64,000 nt of DNA. Origin: Bacteroidia bacterium. GTDB lineage: Bacteria > Bacteroidota > Bacteroidia > NS11-12g > UBA9320. Below, piece after piece: positions 19,225-28,842 of the stretch (positions are counted from its first letter, which is position 1; every line of letters starts with the position of its first letter). Under the pieces are notes generated by a model that worked only from the letters and a program-made list of their open reading frames with translations, had not been told where the DNA came from and did not search any database. Both the position numbers and the translations under genes were made by a program. The DNA is taken from assembly GCA_020849295.1 (NCBI GenBank), contig JADLGN010000054.1:1-64000 (forward strand), written 5' to 3'.

Positions 19225-20978
19225 AATTAAAATTTAAAATAATTTTTCTCTTATCAATCTTAGTACTCAATTTTGATTTATATTCATATAAAGAAAAAGA
19301 GAAAATTATTATTCCTTTAACAGAACAAATTTCTTATAAAAATTCAACGATAAAATTTATAAGTATTGACCAGACAACAGAATTTTTAAAAAGCTTTTTA
19401 AACTCAAAAATCAATGGTCAGGAATTAAAATTAATATCTCAAAAACAATCTCCTGTTGGAATGCATTTGAATTTTAAGCATTATTTGTATGGTATAGAAA
19501 TTTTTCAATCTTCTATTCAAGCAAATTTCAATCAACAAGGAATATTGTATTCAATAATATTTTCGCTTGCCAAGTTTGAAACAATAATTGATAAAAACAC
19601 AAATTATTCAAATAAAATATGGGTAAATACTGATGGTGGATTAAAATATGCTTACTTAAAATTTGAAACCAGAGGAAAAGAACCTGTTAAAAATCTTTAT
19701 GATTCAAAAAATAATCTTTTATTCACATACAATACAAGAAGATACAGCAATAATCCTGACAGTATGGTAACAGCAATGGTTTATTTACCAAACCCCATTG
19801 TAGCTGCCAATGTAAACTACGGAGGTGAATACAGAGACAACGGCGATGTCAATAATCAATCTCTACAAAATTCAAGGAACAAAGTACGATTACCCCTAAA
19901 ATTTGAAAATGGAAAATTTTATTTAACTAACGGATTAATTACAATCAAAAACTTGCACGACCCTTCGGTTTTGCCTGTAACCCCAACAGATACTTTTATA
20001 AATTATACACGCGACCAGTCTGGCTTTGAAGATATAAATGTATTTTATCATATAAATACAATGACTGAATATATTAAAAACAAAGGATTTGAGAATATGC
20101 TTGATTCTGCATATATAGACAGCCATGGTTCAAATGGCGACGACAATAGTTTTTGCGACCCTTCGCTATACCCTATCGAAATAGAATATGGCACAGGTAA
20201 TGTTGACGATGGAGAAGACGGTCAAGTAATAATACACGAATTTGGGCACATGCTTTCTGCAATTGCTACATCAACTGATGTAATTGGTGCCCAACGAAAT
20301 GCAATGGAAGAAGGACAAGCAGATTACCTCTGTATGTCTTATACAGGGTCTTATAGCTCAAATAAAAAAGGTTTAGTTTTCAGTTGGGATGGTCATAATG
20401 AATTTTGGGATGGATTTAGATGTAATACAAGTAAAACTTATGATGACCTTACAGGAATAAAAGACGACGACCGAGAAGTGTGGTCAACAGCATTAATGTG
20501 TATAAATGACAAACTTGGCAGAAATAAAAGTGACAGCATTATTCTTTCTTCCTTTTTTCAACAAGCACCCAATAGTACAATGCCTCAAATGGCAAAAACT
20601 ATCTTAAAAAATGACAGCATATTGTTTGGAGGTAAGCATGTTGCAGCAATCTGGCAATGTTTTACAGACCGTGGTATATTAGATACCGTTCCTTGGTATT
20701 TAATAAAAATTAATAAATTAAACCATGAAAATTTAATAAAAATAAACAATTCTTATGGGTTTTCTTGCAATTTATCTCCACTTAGAATTGAAATTAAATA
20801 TCCTGATATTTTCAAAAGCATAAACATTTCGGGTATTGATGGAAAAATTATAAAATCATATCAGTCGGATAAAGAAATTTATATCTTACCAGAAAATTTT
20901 ACAACAGGAATATACTTTATAAGTTTTAACTTAAAAAACGGAAATAGTTATAATAAATTTAAAGTAATTAAATTTTAG
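19221..20978 (+). CDS. Fungalysin (M36)-like zinc metallopeptidase with T9SS sorting domain
   Basis: VIIHEFGHMLSA (HEXXH) followed by EEGQADY; N-terminal FTP-like region; C-terminal domain ending GIYFISFNLKNGNSYNKFKVIKF. Confidence 0.8.
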   Translation: MKLKFKIIFLLSILVLNFDLYSYKEKEKIIIPLTEQISYKNSTIKFISIDQTTEFLKSFLNSKINGQELKLISQKQSPVGMHLNFKHYLYGIEIFQSSIQANFNQQGILYSIIFSLAKFETIIDKNTNYSNKIWVNTDGGLKYAYLKFETRGKEPVKNLYDSKNNLLFTYNTRRYSNNPDSMVTAMVYLPNPIVAANVNYGGEYRDNGDVNNQSLQNSRNKVRLPLKFENGKFYLTNGLITIKNLHDPSVLPVTPTDTFINYTRDQSGFEDINVFYHINTMTEYIKNKGFENMLDSAYIDSHGSNGDDNSFCDPSLYPIEIEYGTGNVDDGEDGQVIIHEFGHMLSAIATSTDVIGAQRNAMEEGQADYLCMSYTGSYSSNKKGLVFSWDGHNEFWDGFRCNTSKTYDDLTGIKDDDREVWSTALMCINDKLGRNKSDSIILSSFFQQAPNSTMPQMAKTILKNDSILFGGKHVAAIWQCFTDRGILDTVPWYLIKINKLNHENLIKINNSYGFSCNLSPLRIEIKYPDIFKSINISGIDGKIIKSYQSDKEIYILPENFTTGIYFISFNLKNGNSYNKFKVIKF

Positions 20979-20980
20979 GA

Positions 20981-21412
20981 TTAAGCCAACCTTACTCTAG
21001 TATTTCTGCTTGTTTTAATTACCTCTTGTTTTTCGAAAATATTTACAGATTTTATTTCAAATAAAATATTATTTTGTAATTCTACATTTGCATTGTTTAC
21101 AATTTTTTTTATTCTGAAAATGTCTATAATCCACCAAATAAAACAACCACCTAAAGATAACCAGAACAAAAACTGCATTTGCCATTTACCAAGAAAAGCA
21201 TAGTGAGTAGTAGGGAAAAACAAAACACAAATAAATGCAAGCGAAAGTGATTTTTTACGACTTAAATACATTTCCTGAAACCTAAATTGATTTTCAGGGC
21301 AAATTTTGCCCAATTCGTATTTTACCTTCTGATTGAGACATTGAGTAAAAGCGGCATTCAGAATTAAATTATGGTTGCGTAATGTTACCAATATTACAAA
21401 TCTATGCCACAA
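20981..21412 (-). CDS. TM2-domain-like membrane protein
   Basis: SRKKSLSLAFICVLFFPTTHYAFLGKWQMQFLFWLSLGGCFIWWIIDIFRI; start codon uncertain. Confidence 0.6.
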   Translation of the reverse strand: MWHRFVILVTLRNHNLILNAAFTQCLNQKVKYELGKICPENQFRFQEMYLSRKKSLSLAFICVLFFPTTHYAFLGKWQMQFLFWLSLGGCFIWWIIDIFRIKKIVNNANVELQNNILFEIKSVNIFEKQEVIKTSRNTRVRLA

Positions 21413-21462
21413 TTATATGAACTGTGGATAAAATATGCAAATCTTTTTTTTATAAAAAATAA

Positions 21463-21813
21463 TTATTTTTCTGCAGGCTTTCTATTCATTTTATTAACTG
21501 CTTTTATCAGTATAAAAATACAAAAAGCAACTATAATAAAATTAATAGTTGATTGAACAAATGAACCATAGCCAATAACAGGAGCTCCGGCAGCTTTTGC
21601 CTCTTCTAATGTTTTGTAAACATTGCCATCAAGCGACAAGTTTAAATCGGTAAAATTAACACCCCCCAACAATTTTCCAATTGGAGGCATTAATACATCA
21701 TTTACAAGTGAATTGACAATTTTGCCAAATTCAGCACCGATAATAATACCAACTGCAAGATCTAAAACATTACCTTGCATTGCAAATTCTTTAAATTCCT
21801 TAATTATTCCCAT
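21463..21813 (-). CDS. mscL: Large-conductance mechanosensitive channel
   Basis: IIKEFKEFAMQGNVLDLAVGIIIGAEFGKIVNSLVNDVLMPPIG. Confidence 0.96.
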   Translation of the reverse strand: MGIIKEFKEFAMQGNVLDLAVGIIIGAEFGKIVNSLVNDVLMPPIGKLLGGVNFTDLNLSLDGNVYKTLEEAKAAGAPVIGYGSFVQSTINFIIVAFCIFILIKAVNKMNRKPAEK

Positions 21814-21887
21814 TTTATTATTTTTTAAGTGAACAAATATATTTAAAAAAACATAAAAACTATTGCAATAAAAATGGACTAAGTTAA

Positions 21888-21895
21888 TATTTTTG
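21888..21895 (+). promoter_or_regulatory. Candidate Bacteroidota -7 element (TAnnTTTG) upstream of terC
   Basis: TATTTTTG, 18 bp before the start codon; TTG about 22 bp upstream. Confidence 0.4.
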
Positions 21896-21913
21896 CACCA
21901 TTCTTAAACATAC

Positions 21914-22735
21914 ATGGAAGAATTTTTAAGTTTATTTCAGGGAACAGATGCTCGTGCTTCAATTTTATTACTTATCAATATAGTTTTAATTGAGAGTTTA
22001 TTATCAATTGACAATGCAGCAGTTCTTGCTTCTATGGTAATGGAACTACCCGAAAGACAACGCAAAAGTGCTTTGTTTTGGGGTATGGTTGGGGCAATTG
22101 GGTTTAGAATAATTTGTCTTTTTTTAGCCTCGTTTTTAATTAAAATTTGGTGGATTGAAGCAATTGGAGGCTTTTATCTAATGATTCTTTCTATAAATTA
22201 TTTCAGAAAAAAACATAGCCTAAACGAACATAATAAAAAAGAAAAACACAGCAAACTTTATAAAAAATTCACTAAATACATATCTCCTTTTTTAGTAACA
22301 GTTCTTTTAATTCAACTTATGGATTTAGCATTTTCAATTGATAACGTACTTGCCGTAGTAGCATTTACCAAAAATATGACTATGATTATTATTGGTGTTA
22401 CTATAGGAATAATTACTATGAGGTTTGTGGCTGTAAAGTTTGTAAAACTAATGACAAAATTTCCATTCCTTGAAGCATCTGCATATCTTATTATTGGTAT
22501 ATTAGGATTAAAACTATTTATTTCAATTGTTACACATAACTTTCCGGATTTTCCAATTTTGAAATTTATAGGTTCTGGAGGAAATGTAGAACCTCACCTG
22601 AAAGAACAGCTTGATATGATTTTTTCTCTTCTTACCATTCTAATTTTTTTATCACCCTTAATTACTTCTTATGCTTTCAACTATCCAAAAAATAATCGTA
22701 AAAAAAGAAAACCCAAGCATACTGAAATTGACTAA
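21914..22735 (+). CDS. TerC family integral membrane protein
   Basis: ESLLSIDNAAVLASMV and DLAFSIDNVLAVVAF motifs, multiple transmembrane segments. Confidence 0.9.
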   Translation: MEEFLSLFQGTDARASILLLINIVLIESLLSIDNAAVLASMVMELPERQRKSALFWGMVGAIGFRIICLFLASFLIKIWWIEAIGGFYLMILSINYFRKKHSLNEHNKKEKHSKLYKKFTKYISPFLVTVLLIQLMDLAFSIDNVLAVVAFTKNMTMIIIGVTIGIITMRFVAVKFVKLMTKFPFLEASAYLIIGILGLKLFISIVTHNFPDFPILKFIGSGGNVEPHLKEQLDMIFSLLTILIFLSPLITSYAFNYPKNNRKKRKPKHTEID

Positions 22736-23712
22736 ATACTCATTGCACATTTTGCAATTTCATTTGTATCTTGAAGCATCATGCAATTGAAATGTTTTTG
22801 GGGACATTTATTATAACCGATTTTAGAACATGGTCGGCAGTTTAAATTTAAAACTTCAAAATTCTTATTAGCAACTTTGTATTTTCCATAATAAGGATAC
22901 ATCCCAAATGCGGTAACTGTATTACCCCATATAGCAATTATTTTTTTCTTAAATGCTGCTGCAATGTGCATCATTCCTGTATCGTGTGTTATTAATACTT
23001 TAGCCATATCAATAACTGCGGCGCTTTCACTTACACTTAACTTTCCTGCCAAATTTATAATTTTGTTTGTAAATTCGTTTTCTAACTTTTCAGCAATTTC
23101 AATGTCTTCATTTCCTCCAATTATCACTATTTTACTGTCAATTTTTGTAATAATTTCTATTATTTTTAATAAAGGTAGTTTTTTGGTATAATGCTGTCCT
23201 CCTATGGCAAAGCATACAAAATCATTCGCGGTTTTTTCTAATACAATTTTCTTAAATTCAGGTGTATTTTCAGGTAGAAAAAAATCTAACCCCTCGCCAT
23301 CATTTGTAACTCCAAGATATTTCACAGTTCTTAGATATCTGTCAACTATATGTATTTCAGGCAAAATATTTATTTTAAATTTAACTAATAAAAATTTCCT
23401 AAAATTCAACTTATTGAAAGAAACTACTTTAGAATTGCAAAAAATCTTAAATGCAAAAGTTCTTAAATTATTATGTAAATCAATAATCAATTCAAATTTT
23501 TGAGATTTTATTATATTAATAGTTTTAAAAAGTGACTCGTCAAGAGTCCATATTTTTGTTATATAAGGATTTGTTTGCAAAAAATTCTCATAGTTTTTTT
23601 TTGTTAAAAAATGAATTTCGACATCAGGTATTTGATTTTTCACACATCTAACAACCGGCGTTGTAAGAACAATATCGCCAATAGAACTAAATCTTATAAT
23701 TAATATTTTCAA
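22732..23712 (-). CDS. Glycosyltransferase family 9 (heptosyltransferase-like)
   Basis: ILIIRFSSIGDIVLTTPVVRCVK, THDTGMMHIAAAFKKKIIAIWG. Confidence 0.9.
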   Translation of the reverse strand: MKILIIRFSSIGDIVLTTPVVRCVKNQIPDVEIHFLTKKNYENFLQTNPYITKIWTLDESLFKTINIIKSQKFELIIDLHNNLRTFAFKIFCNSKVVSFNKLNFRKFLLVKFKINILPEIHIVDRYLRTVKYLGVTNDGEGLDFFLPENTPEFKKIVLEKTANDFVCFAIGGQHYTKKLPLLKIIEIITKIDSKIVIIGGNEDIEIAEKLENEFTNKIINLAGKLSVSESAAVIDMAKVLITHDTGMMHIAAAFKKKIIAIWGNTVTAFGMYPYYGKYKVANKNFEVLNLNCRPCSKIGYNKCPQKHFNCMMLQDTNEIAKCAMSI

Positions 23713-23813
23713 CTACAATACTTCTTTTAAATAAATCGTATAAAAAAATAAAAAACATGGCAAAATAAGTTTATTAATATTTAATCCTTACACAGATTTT
23801 AGTTTATTTTCGT

Positions 23814-24947
23814 ATGTTTATTTTTTTTATGAAACATAAAACAATATTTTTTTTTATAATTTACTTATTCGCTTTTTATTCAAGCATAGCTGCAGTTGAT
23901 GATTCCACAGGAGTAATTCTTAGAGAAAACAAAGTATTTATTTTACATAAAGTAGATGCCGGGCAAGGTCTTTTTGCTGTTGCAAGAAGATATAATGTGC
24001 ACTGGACTTCTGTTAGAGATGCAAATCCGGGGTCAGATAAAAGTATATCACCTGGAGAAATTTTATACGTTCCTACCGGTAAAACAGAAGCACAATTTTG
24101 GGGAAAGAAAAAGCCAATTTACTCAAAAAATTCTAATGAATATGTTAAGCCTAAAGAAATACAAAAAAATAATAATACAACTGACAAACATGATGATAAA
24201 CAAACTTCAAAAACATCTTTCACCATTTATTATACAGTAAAAAAAGGCGAAACTCTATATAGTATTGCAGAACAATTTAATACAACCGTTGAATTTTTAA
24301 TGCAGCTTAATAATCTTCAAACAGATAAGGTTAATGAAGGAATGGACATTCTTGTACCTAAACAAGATGAAAAACAAGATGCTACTGAAAAATCAAACAT
24401 AAAGGACTCAAATACAGAAGACGATGAGGGAAATAAACAAAAAGACAATGACGAAATTTTGATTGAGAAAAAAGAAGAGACAAAAAAAGTAGAGAAAGAA
24501 ATTGATAATATATCAAAAAAAATAGAAGATGAAAAACAAAAAAAATCTGACACAATTAAGGAAAGTAATAGTGAAGAAATCAAAAATTCAACAGAAGAAA
24601 ACAACATTAATGCAGATGTAAATACCCCTTGGAAATACACTTTAGAAATTACAAATTATCCTGAATATGATATTAAAAAAATAACTGAAACAGGTCAGGG
24701 AAAATTGACAGATGACAAAAGTATTGATCAAACTAAAGACTGGGTTATCCATCATAATGCACCTGAAAACACAGTAATATTAATTACAAATCCTGTAAAT
24801 AATAAAACTGTTTATGCTAAGGTTGTAAAAAACTTTAATCGGACTAATGATAATCAGGAAATAATTTTTTTAACCAAAAACACCTTAGATTTTCTAGAAA
24901 TAAAAAGTAAAGGAAAATTTAATATAAAGCTCAGCTTTGCAAAATAA
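23814..24947 (+). CDS. LysM-repeat protein with acidic low-complexity linker
   Basis: Two LysM domains (KVDAGQGLFAVARRYNVHWTSVRDANPG; YTVKKGETLYSIAEQFNTTVEFLMQLNN) and an E/K-rich middle. Confidence 0.85.
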   Translation: MFIFFMKHKTIFFFIIYLFAFYSSIAAVDDSTGVILRENKVFILHKVDAGQGLFAVARRYNVHWTSVRDANPGSDKSISPGEILYVPTGKTEAQFWGKKKPIYSKNSNEYVKPKEIQKNNNTTDKHDDKQTSKTSFTIYYTVKKGETLYSIAEQFNTTVEFLMQLNNLQTDKVNEGMDILVPKQDEKQDATEKSNIKDSNTEDDEGNKQKDNDEILIEKKEETKKVEKEIDNISKKIEDEKQKKSDTIKESNSEEIKNSTEENNINADVNTPWKYTLEITNYPEYDIKKITETGQGKLTDDKSIDQTKDWVIHHNAPENTVILITNPVNNKTVYAKVVKNFNRTNDNQEIIFLTKNTLDFLEIKSKGKFNIKLSFAK

Positions 24948-26157
24948 CTCACATAATTTTAATATAAATTTATTAAAGGCTTTATTAATTATATTTGTAG
25001 CATCAATACCGTTTTCTCGTGCTGTATTAAGCATTTCGGGTTTATCAATTTTTGTTTTGTCATTACCATTAATTAATACTAAAAAGTTACAATTTGATAA
25101 AAGCTACTTATTACTTGTTTTTTTAATATTAGTATGTTTTGCTGATTATTTTAGAGCAGACAATATTGTACAATGGAAAAGTGAAATATTAATTAAATTG
25201 CCATTGATTTTGCTGCCAATCCCTATAATATTTGCACAAAACACGCTTGAAAGAACTTTTCTTAAATTCTTATTAATTACTTTTATTATTACTATTTTGG
25301 TATCTTCTTCAATTAGTGTTATAAATTATTTTTTAAATTTTGAAGAATTAAATAAATTAGTGTTGCAATCAAAAAATATTCCTATATCAGGCGGAATGCA
25401 CCATATAACTTTTTCAGTTTATTGTGCAATTGCAGTATTTATTTCAATTTTTATTGCTGTTGATTATAAAATAAAATGGATGTATTTGGCAGCAGGTATT
25501 AATCTGATTAACCTTCATATTCTTAGTGCCAGAACGGGTTTGGCAGGTTTTTACTTTGCTTCTTTTACTTTAGCTATAATATTGATTTTTAAAAACAAGC
25601 AATATTTAAAATTTGTTCTTCCGTCAATAATTTTATTAATTTTATTTCCGGTAATTGCTTTTTTTACAGTAAAATCATTTAAAAACAGAGCTATTAACAC
25701 TTTAGATGACATAAAAACTACAATTAATCAAACTGATGCCAACTATAAATCAATGGCAATGCGTGTTGAAGCTACAAAAATTGCATGGAAAATTTTTATA
25801 AAAAATCCAATTACAGGTGTTGGCACAGGCAATTTACGAAAACAAATGGATATTGAATATGAACTGCAAAATACTAATCTATTTTTAGAAAATAGAATTT
25901 TACCACATAATCAATTCATACTTGAAGCCGCAACTCGTGGCATTTTGGGACTTATACAATTTATTCTTTTCATTTTTTCGCCATTACTTATTGGAATAAA
26001 AAAATTGTCTTACCCATTTTTAACACTATGGGTTTTAATCATTTTTGGATTACTTTTTGAATGTTTTTTTGAAAGACAGCATGGAATTATTCTTGTCTCA
26101 TTTTTTTGGTTTTTATTACTAAACTATAATAAATTTTTAAATAACATTAAAGGTTGA
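24937..26157 (+). CDS. O-antigen ligase (Wzy/WaaL) family membrane protein (TTG start, overlaps the upstream gene)
   Basis: Polytopic; NPITGVGTGNLR and LPHNQFILEAATRGILGLIQF motifs. Confidence 0.82.
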   Translation: MQNNSHNFNINLLKALLIIFVASIPFSRAVLSISGLSIFVLSLPLINTKKLQFDKSYLLLVFLILVCFADYFRADNIVQWKSEILIKLPLILLPIPIIFAQNTLERTFLKFLLITFIITILVSSSISVINYFLNFEELNKLVLQSKNIPISGGMHHITFSVYCAIAVFISIFIAVDYKIKWMYLAAGINLINLHILSARTGLAGFYFASFTLAIILIFKNKQYLKFVLPSIILLILFPVIAFFTVKSFKNRAINTLDDIKTTINQTDANYKSMAMRVEATKIAWKIFIKNPITGVGTGNLRKQMDIEYELQNTNLFLENRILPHNQFILEAATRGILGLIQFILFIFSPLLIGIKKLSYPFLTLWVLIIFGLLFECFFERQHGIILVSFFWFLLLNYNKFLNNIKG

Positions 26158-26227
26158 TTTTCGTTATTAAATTTGAAACTTTTTTCTTACTTAAGAAATA
26201 AAGAACATTAACTTTGAAAAATATTAA

Positions 26228-26977
26228 ATGAAGAAATTTTATATATTAATATTCTTAATTTTTGTGGCAATTGCTCTAAATGCTCAAAAGAAAAACAATG
26301 ATTCGTCAAAAGAAAACAGTGAATTTTCAAAAAAGTTCTTTATGGCTGTAACCACATCAACCTATACAGATATACTCATTTCACCCTTAAAGTATTTTTA
26401 TGGTTTTACAGGAAATACTGATTTATTGGGCAATAAAATTTATGCAGATATACCCTACCAATCAATGCAGACTAATATTGTTACTTTAGGACTTGAGCCA
26501 AGATATAACTTTAAAGAAATAAATGATAATAATGCAATTTCTGTTTCAATACCATTTGGTTTTGGTATTGGTTCATCAATTTCGGCAGCAGGCGATGACC
26601 TTACAGTAAGAGGGGTTGAAGGATTTGGTTCTCTTCAATTTCCAATTATTATAAAATATAATACTGGAAATGGCTCTACTTACAACACACAAAAAGATTT
26701 TGGATTTAATATTGGTGGAGGAATTGAGTTTTCAAAAGTCGGTTTAATTAATTTGAATGGAGCTAAAAGTCCATACAATAACTTTTTTGTTTTACCTTGT
26801 TTTACAACCGGAATTACTATGATGAGAGGCTCAAGTCCTATGGAAATAAACTTTAAATACGCTTTTGGAAAGCTAATTACACAGTCAAAAGACACTCAAG
26901 GGATTTTGATGCCAGAAAATAGAAATACACGTGGACAAACATTGAAACTAACATTTGTATATTTATTAAATTATTAA
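26228..26977 (+). CDS. Putative outer-membrane beta-barrel protein
   Basis: Signal peptide and alternating amphipathic strands ending in TLKLTFVYLLNY. Confidence 0.55.
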   Translation: MKKFYILIFLIFVAIALNAQKKNNDSSKENSEFSKKFFMAVTTSTYTDILISPLKYFYGFTGNTDLLGNKIYADIPYQSMQTNIVTLGLEPRYNFKEINDNNAISVSIPFGFGIGSSISAAGDDLTVRGVEGFGSLQFPIIIKYNTGNGSTYNTQKDFGFNIGGGIEFSKVGLINLNGAKSPYNNFFVLPCFTTGITMMRGSSPMEINFKYAFGKLITQSKDTQGILMPENRNTRGQTLKLTFVYLLNY

Positions 26978-27726
26978 ATTTTCGCCAAAAGCAGTCCTAT
27001 CCATTCATGTATAAGATTTTCCCATAAAATCAAAGCTTTTGAATTTGGTATAATGTAATCCTTAATTTTAATTTGTTTATCATACCTTCTCACAATAAAA
27101 TCAACCGGGTAGCTATCGCATTGTATTCCATTTTGCATAAAAACATGCTTACTTCGAGGTAAATGTAATGCAGATGTAATTAATAGTATTTTCTTAAATT
27201 GAGGATGTTGGTCAAGAATTTTTTTTACAAATTTTGCATTTTCAGCAGTATTTCTTGATTCTGTTTCAATAATTATATCATTTGTGTCTATTCCCATTTC
27301 AATCCAAAATTTTCTTACATATTTGGCTTCCTTTTCATAAGGAGGAAATACACTTGCAGAGCCTCCTGTAAATAATAATTTCCTTACTTTTTTATTTTTA
27401 TAGAGCAATACTGGCTCGGTAATTCTTTCTGCTGATTCATTAAACTGCAATCTTTGAGAAAAACTATCGTAAGCAGAAGCACCACCTAAAACAATTGCAC
27501 AATCATAAATTTTCCCTTTTGCAATGGGGTGAAAAGGTATTTCATACCTTTCAACAAACTTATTTACAATAAAAATATTTGTAAGAAAAAGTGTAAAAAC
27601 AATCCAAACACCAATCAAATACTTCTTTTTCTTGGCATTTTTAACCCTCCAAATAAAAAAAAGTAATATCAATATCCATATCAATGGTTTAAAAAAAATT
27701 GCAGCTATTTTTGATAAATAAAACAT
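26974..27726 (-). CDS. YdcF/ElyC-SanA (DUF218) family protein
   Basis: DCAIVLGGAS, LLFTGGSA, ETESRNTAENAKFVKKIL, LLITSALHLPRSK. Confidence 0.88.
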   Translation of the reverse strand: MFYLSKIAAIFFKPLIWILILLFFIWRVKNAKKKKYLIGVWIVFTLFLTNIFIVNKFVERYEIPFHPIAKGKIYDCAIVLGGASAYDSFSQRLQFNESAERITEPVLLYKNKKVRKLLFTGGSASVFPPYEKEAKYVRKFWIEMGIDTNDIIIETESRNTAENAKFVKKILDQHPQFKKILLITSALHLPRSKHVFMQNGIQCDSYPVDFIVRRYDKQIKIKDYIIPNSKALILWENLIHEWIGLLLAKI

Positions 27727-27801
27727 TTTTTTAAATTAAAAAATATAAAGCAAAATAAACAGAGTTAATCATCAATTCAAACAAAATATTAATTTTGCTT
27801 T

Positions 27802-28842
27802 GTGATACAATCTACATGGAAATGCCCGTCAAATATAGCTCTTATAAAGTATTGGGGAAAACAAGGCAAACAATTGCCTGCCAATCCATCGCTTAGTTTT
27901 ACACTAAGCAATTGCTTTACAAAAACTCAAATTGGTTTATTGCCTAAAAAAAGTAATGATTTGTATGAGTTTTCGTTTTTTTTTGAAGGTAATCGTAAAA
28001 AAGAATTTGAACCTAAATTATCTTCATTTTTCGAAAAAATAAATTACTTATTTCCATTTATCAATGAATATTCTTTAGAAATAAAGTCAGAAAATTCTTT
28101 TCCTCATTCAAGTGGAATTGCATCATCAGCATCAGCTTTTGGTGCATTAGCACTTTGCCTTTGCAGTATCGAAAAACAACTTGATAATACAATAAACGAT
28201 AATGAATTTTTTATTAAAACTTCAACTGCAGCAAGACTTGGCAGCGGTAGTGCATGTCGTTCTGTTTATGCACCTATGGCTATTTGGGGCAAAACAAAAA
28301 TAATAGAAAATTCTTCTGATGAGTATGCTGTAAAATTTGAAAATATTCATCCGATTTTTCAAAATTATTGTGATACAATCCTTATTGCAGATGATAATGC
28401 TAAAGAGGTATCGAGTAGTGTAGGTCATTCATTACTTAATAGCAATCCCTTTTCTAAAATAAGATTTAATGAGGCAAATAAAAACTTAAAATTTTTAATT
28501 CAAGCTCTAAAAAAAGGTGATTTAGAATTATTTAATAATATAACTGAATCAGAAGCATTGATGCTGCATGCTTTAATGATGACAAGTAATCCTTATTTTA
28601 TTTTAATGAAACCAAATACATTAAATATTATAAACGAAGTATGGAATTTCCGCAAACTATCAAAACTGAATTTGACTATAACTCTTGATGCCGGGGCAAA
28701 TGTTCATTTATTGTTTCCCGATTTTGAAAAGACGAAGGTTAGAGAATTTATCAATAATGAGCTTTCAAAATATTGTATTAAAAATTATTTTATAAATGAT
28801 TTTGTAGGAAATGGTCCCGAGAAATTGAATAATTTTATTTAA
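27802..28842 (+). CDS. mvaD: Diphosphomevalonate decarboxylase (GTG start)
   Basis: WKCPSNIALIKYWGKQGKQLPANPSLSFTLS, SSGIASSASAFGALALCL, GSACRSVY motifs. Confidence 0.92.
   Translation: MIQSTWKCPSNIALIKYWGKQGKQLPANPSLSFTLSNCFTKTQIGLLPKKSNDLYEFSFFFEGNRKKEFEPKLSSFFEKINYLFPFINEYSLEIKSENSFPHSSGIASSASAFGALALCLCSIEKQLDNTINDNEFFIKTSTAARLGSGSACRSVYAPMAIWGKTKIIENSSDEYAVKFENIHPIFQNYCDTILIADDNAKEVSSSVGHSLLNSNPFSKIRFNEANKNLKFLIQALKKGDLELFNNITESEALMLHALMMTSNPYFILMKPNTLNIINEVWNFRKLSKLNLTITLDAGANVHLLFPDFEKTKVREFINNELSKYCIKNYFINDFVGNGPEKLNNFI

Noticed and set aside
23814-24947. 24317..24640 - strand ORF (Ser/Phe-rich) as an antisense gene
   Set aside because: Shadow of the Glu/Lys low-complexity linker in the LysM protein.
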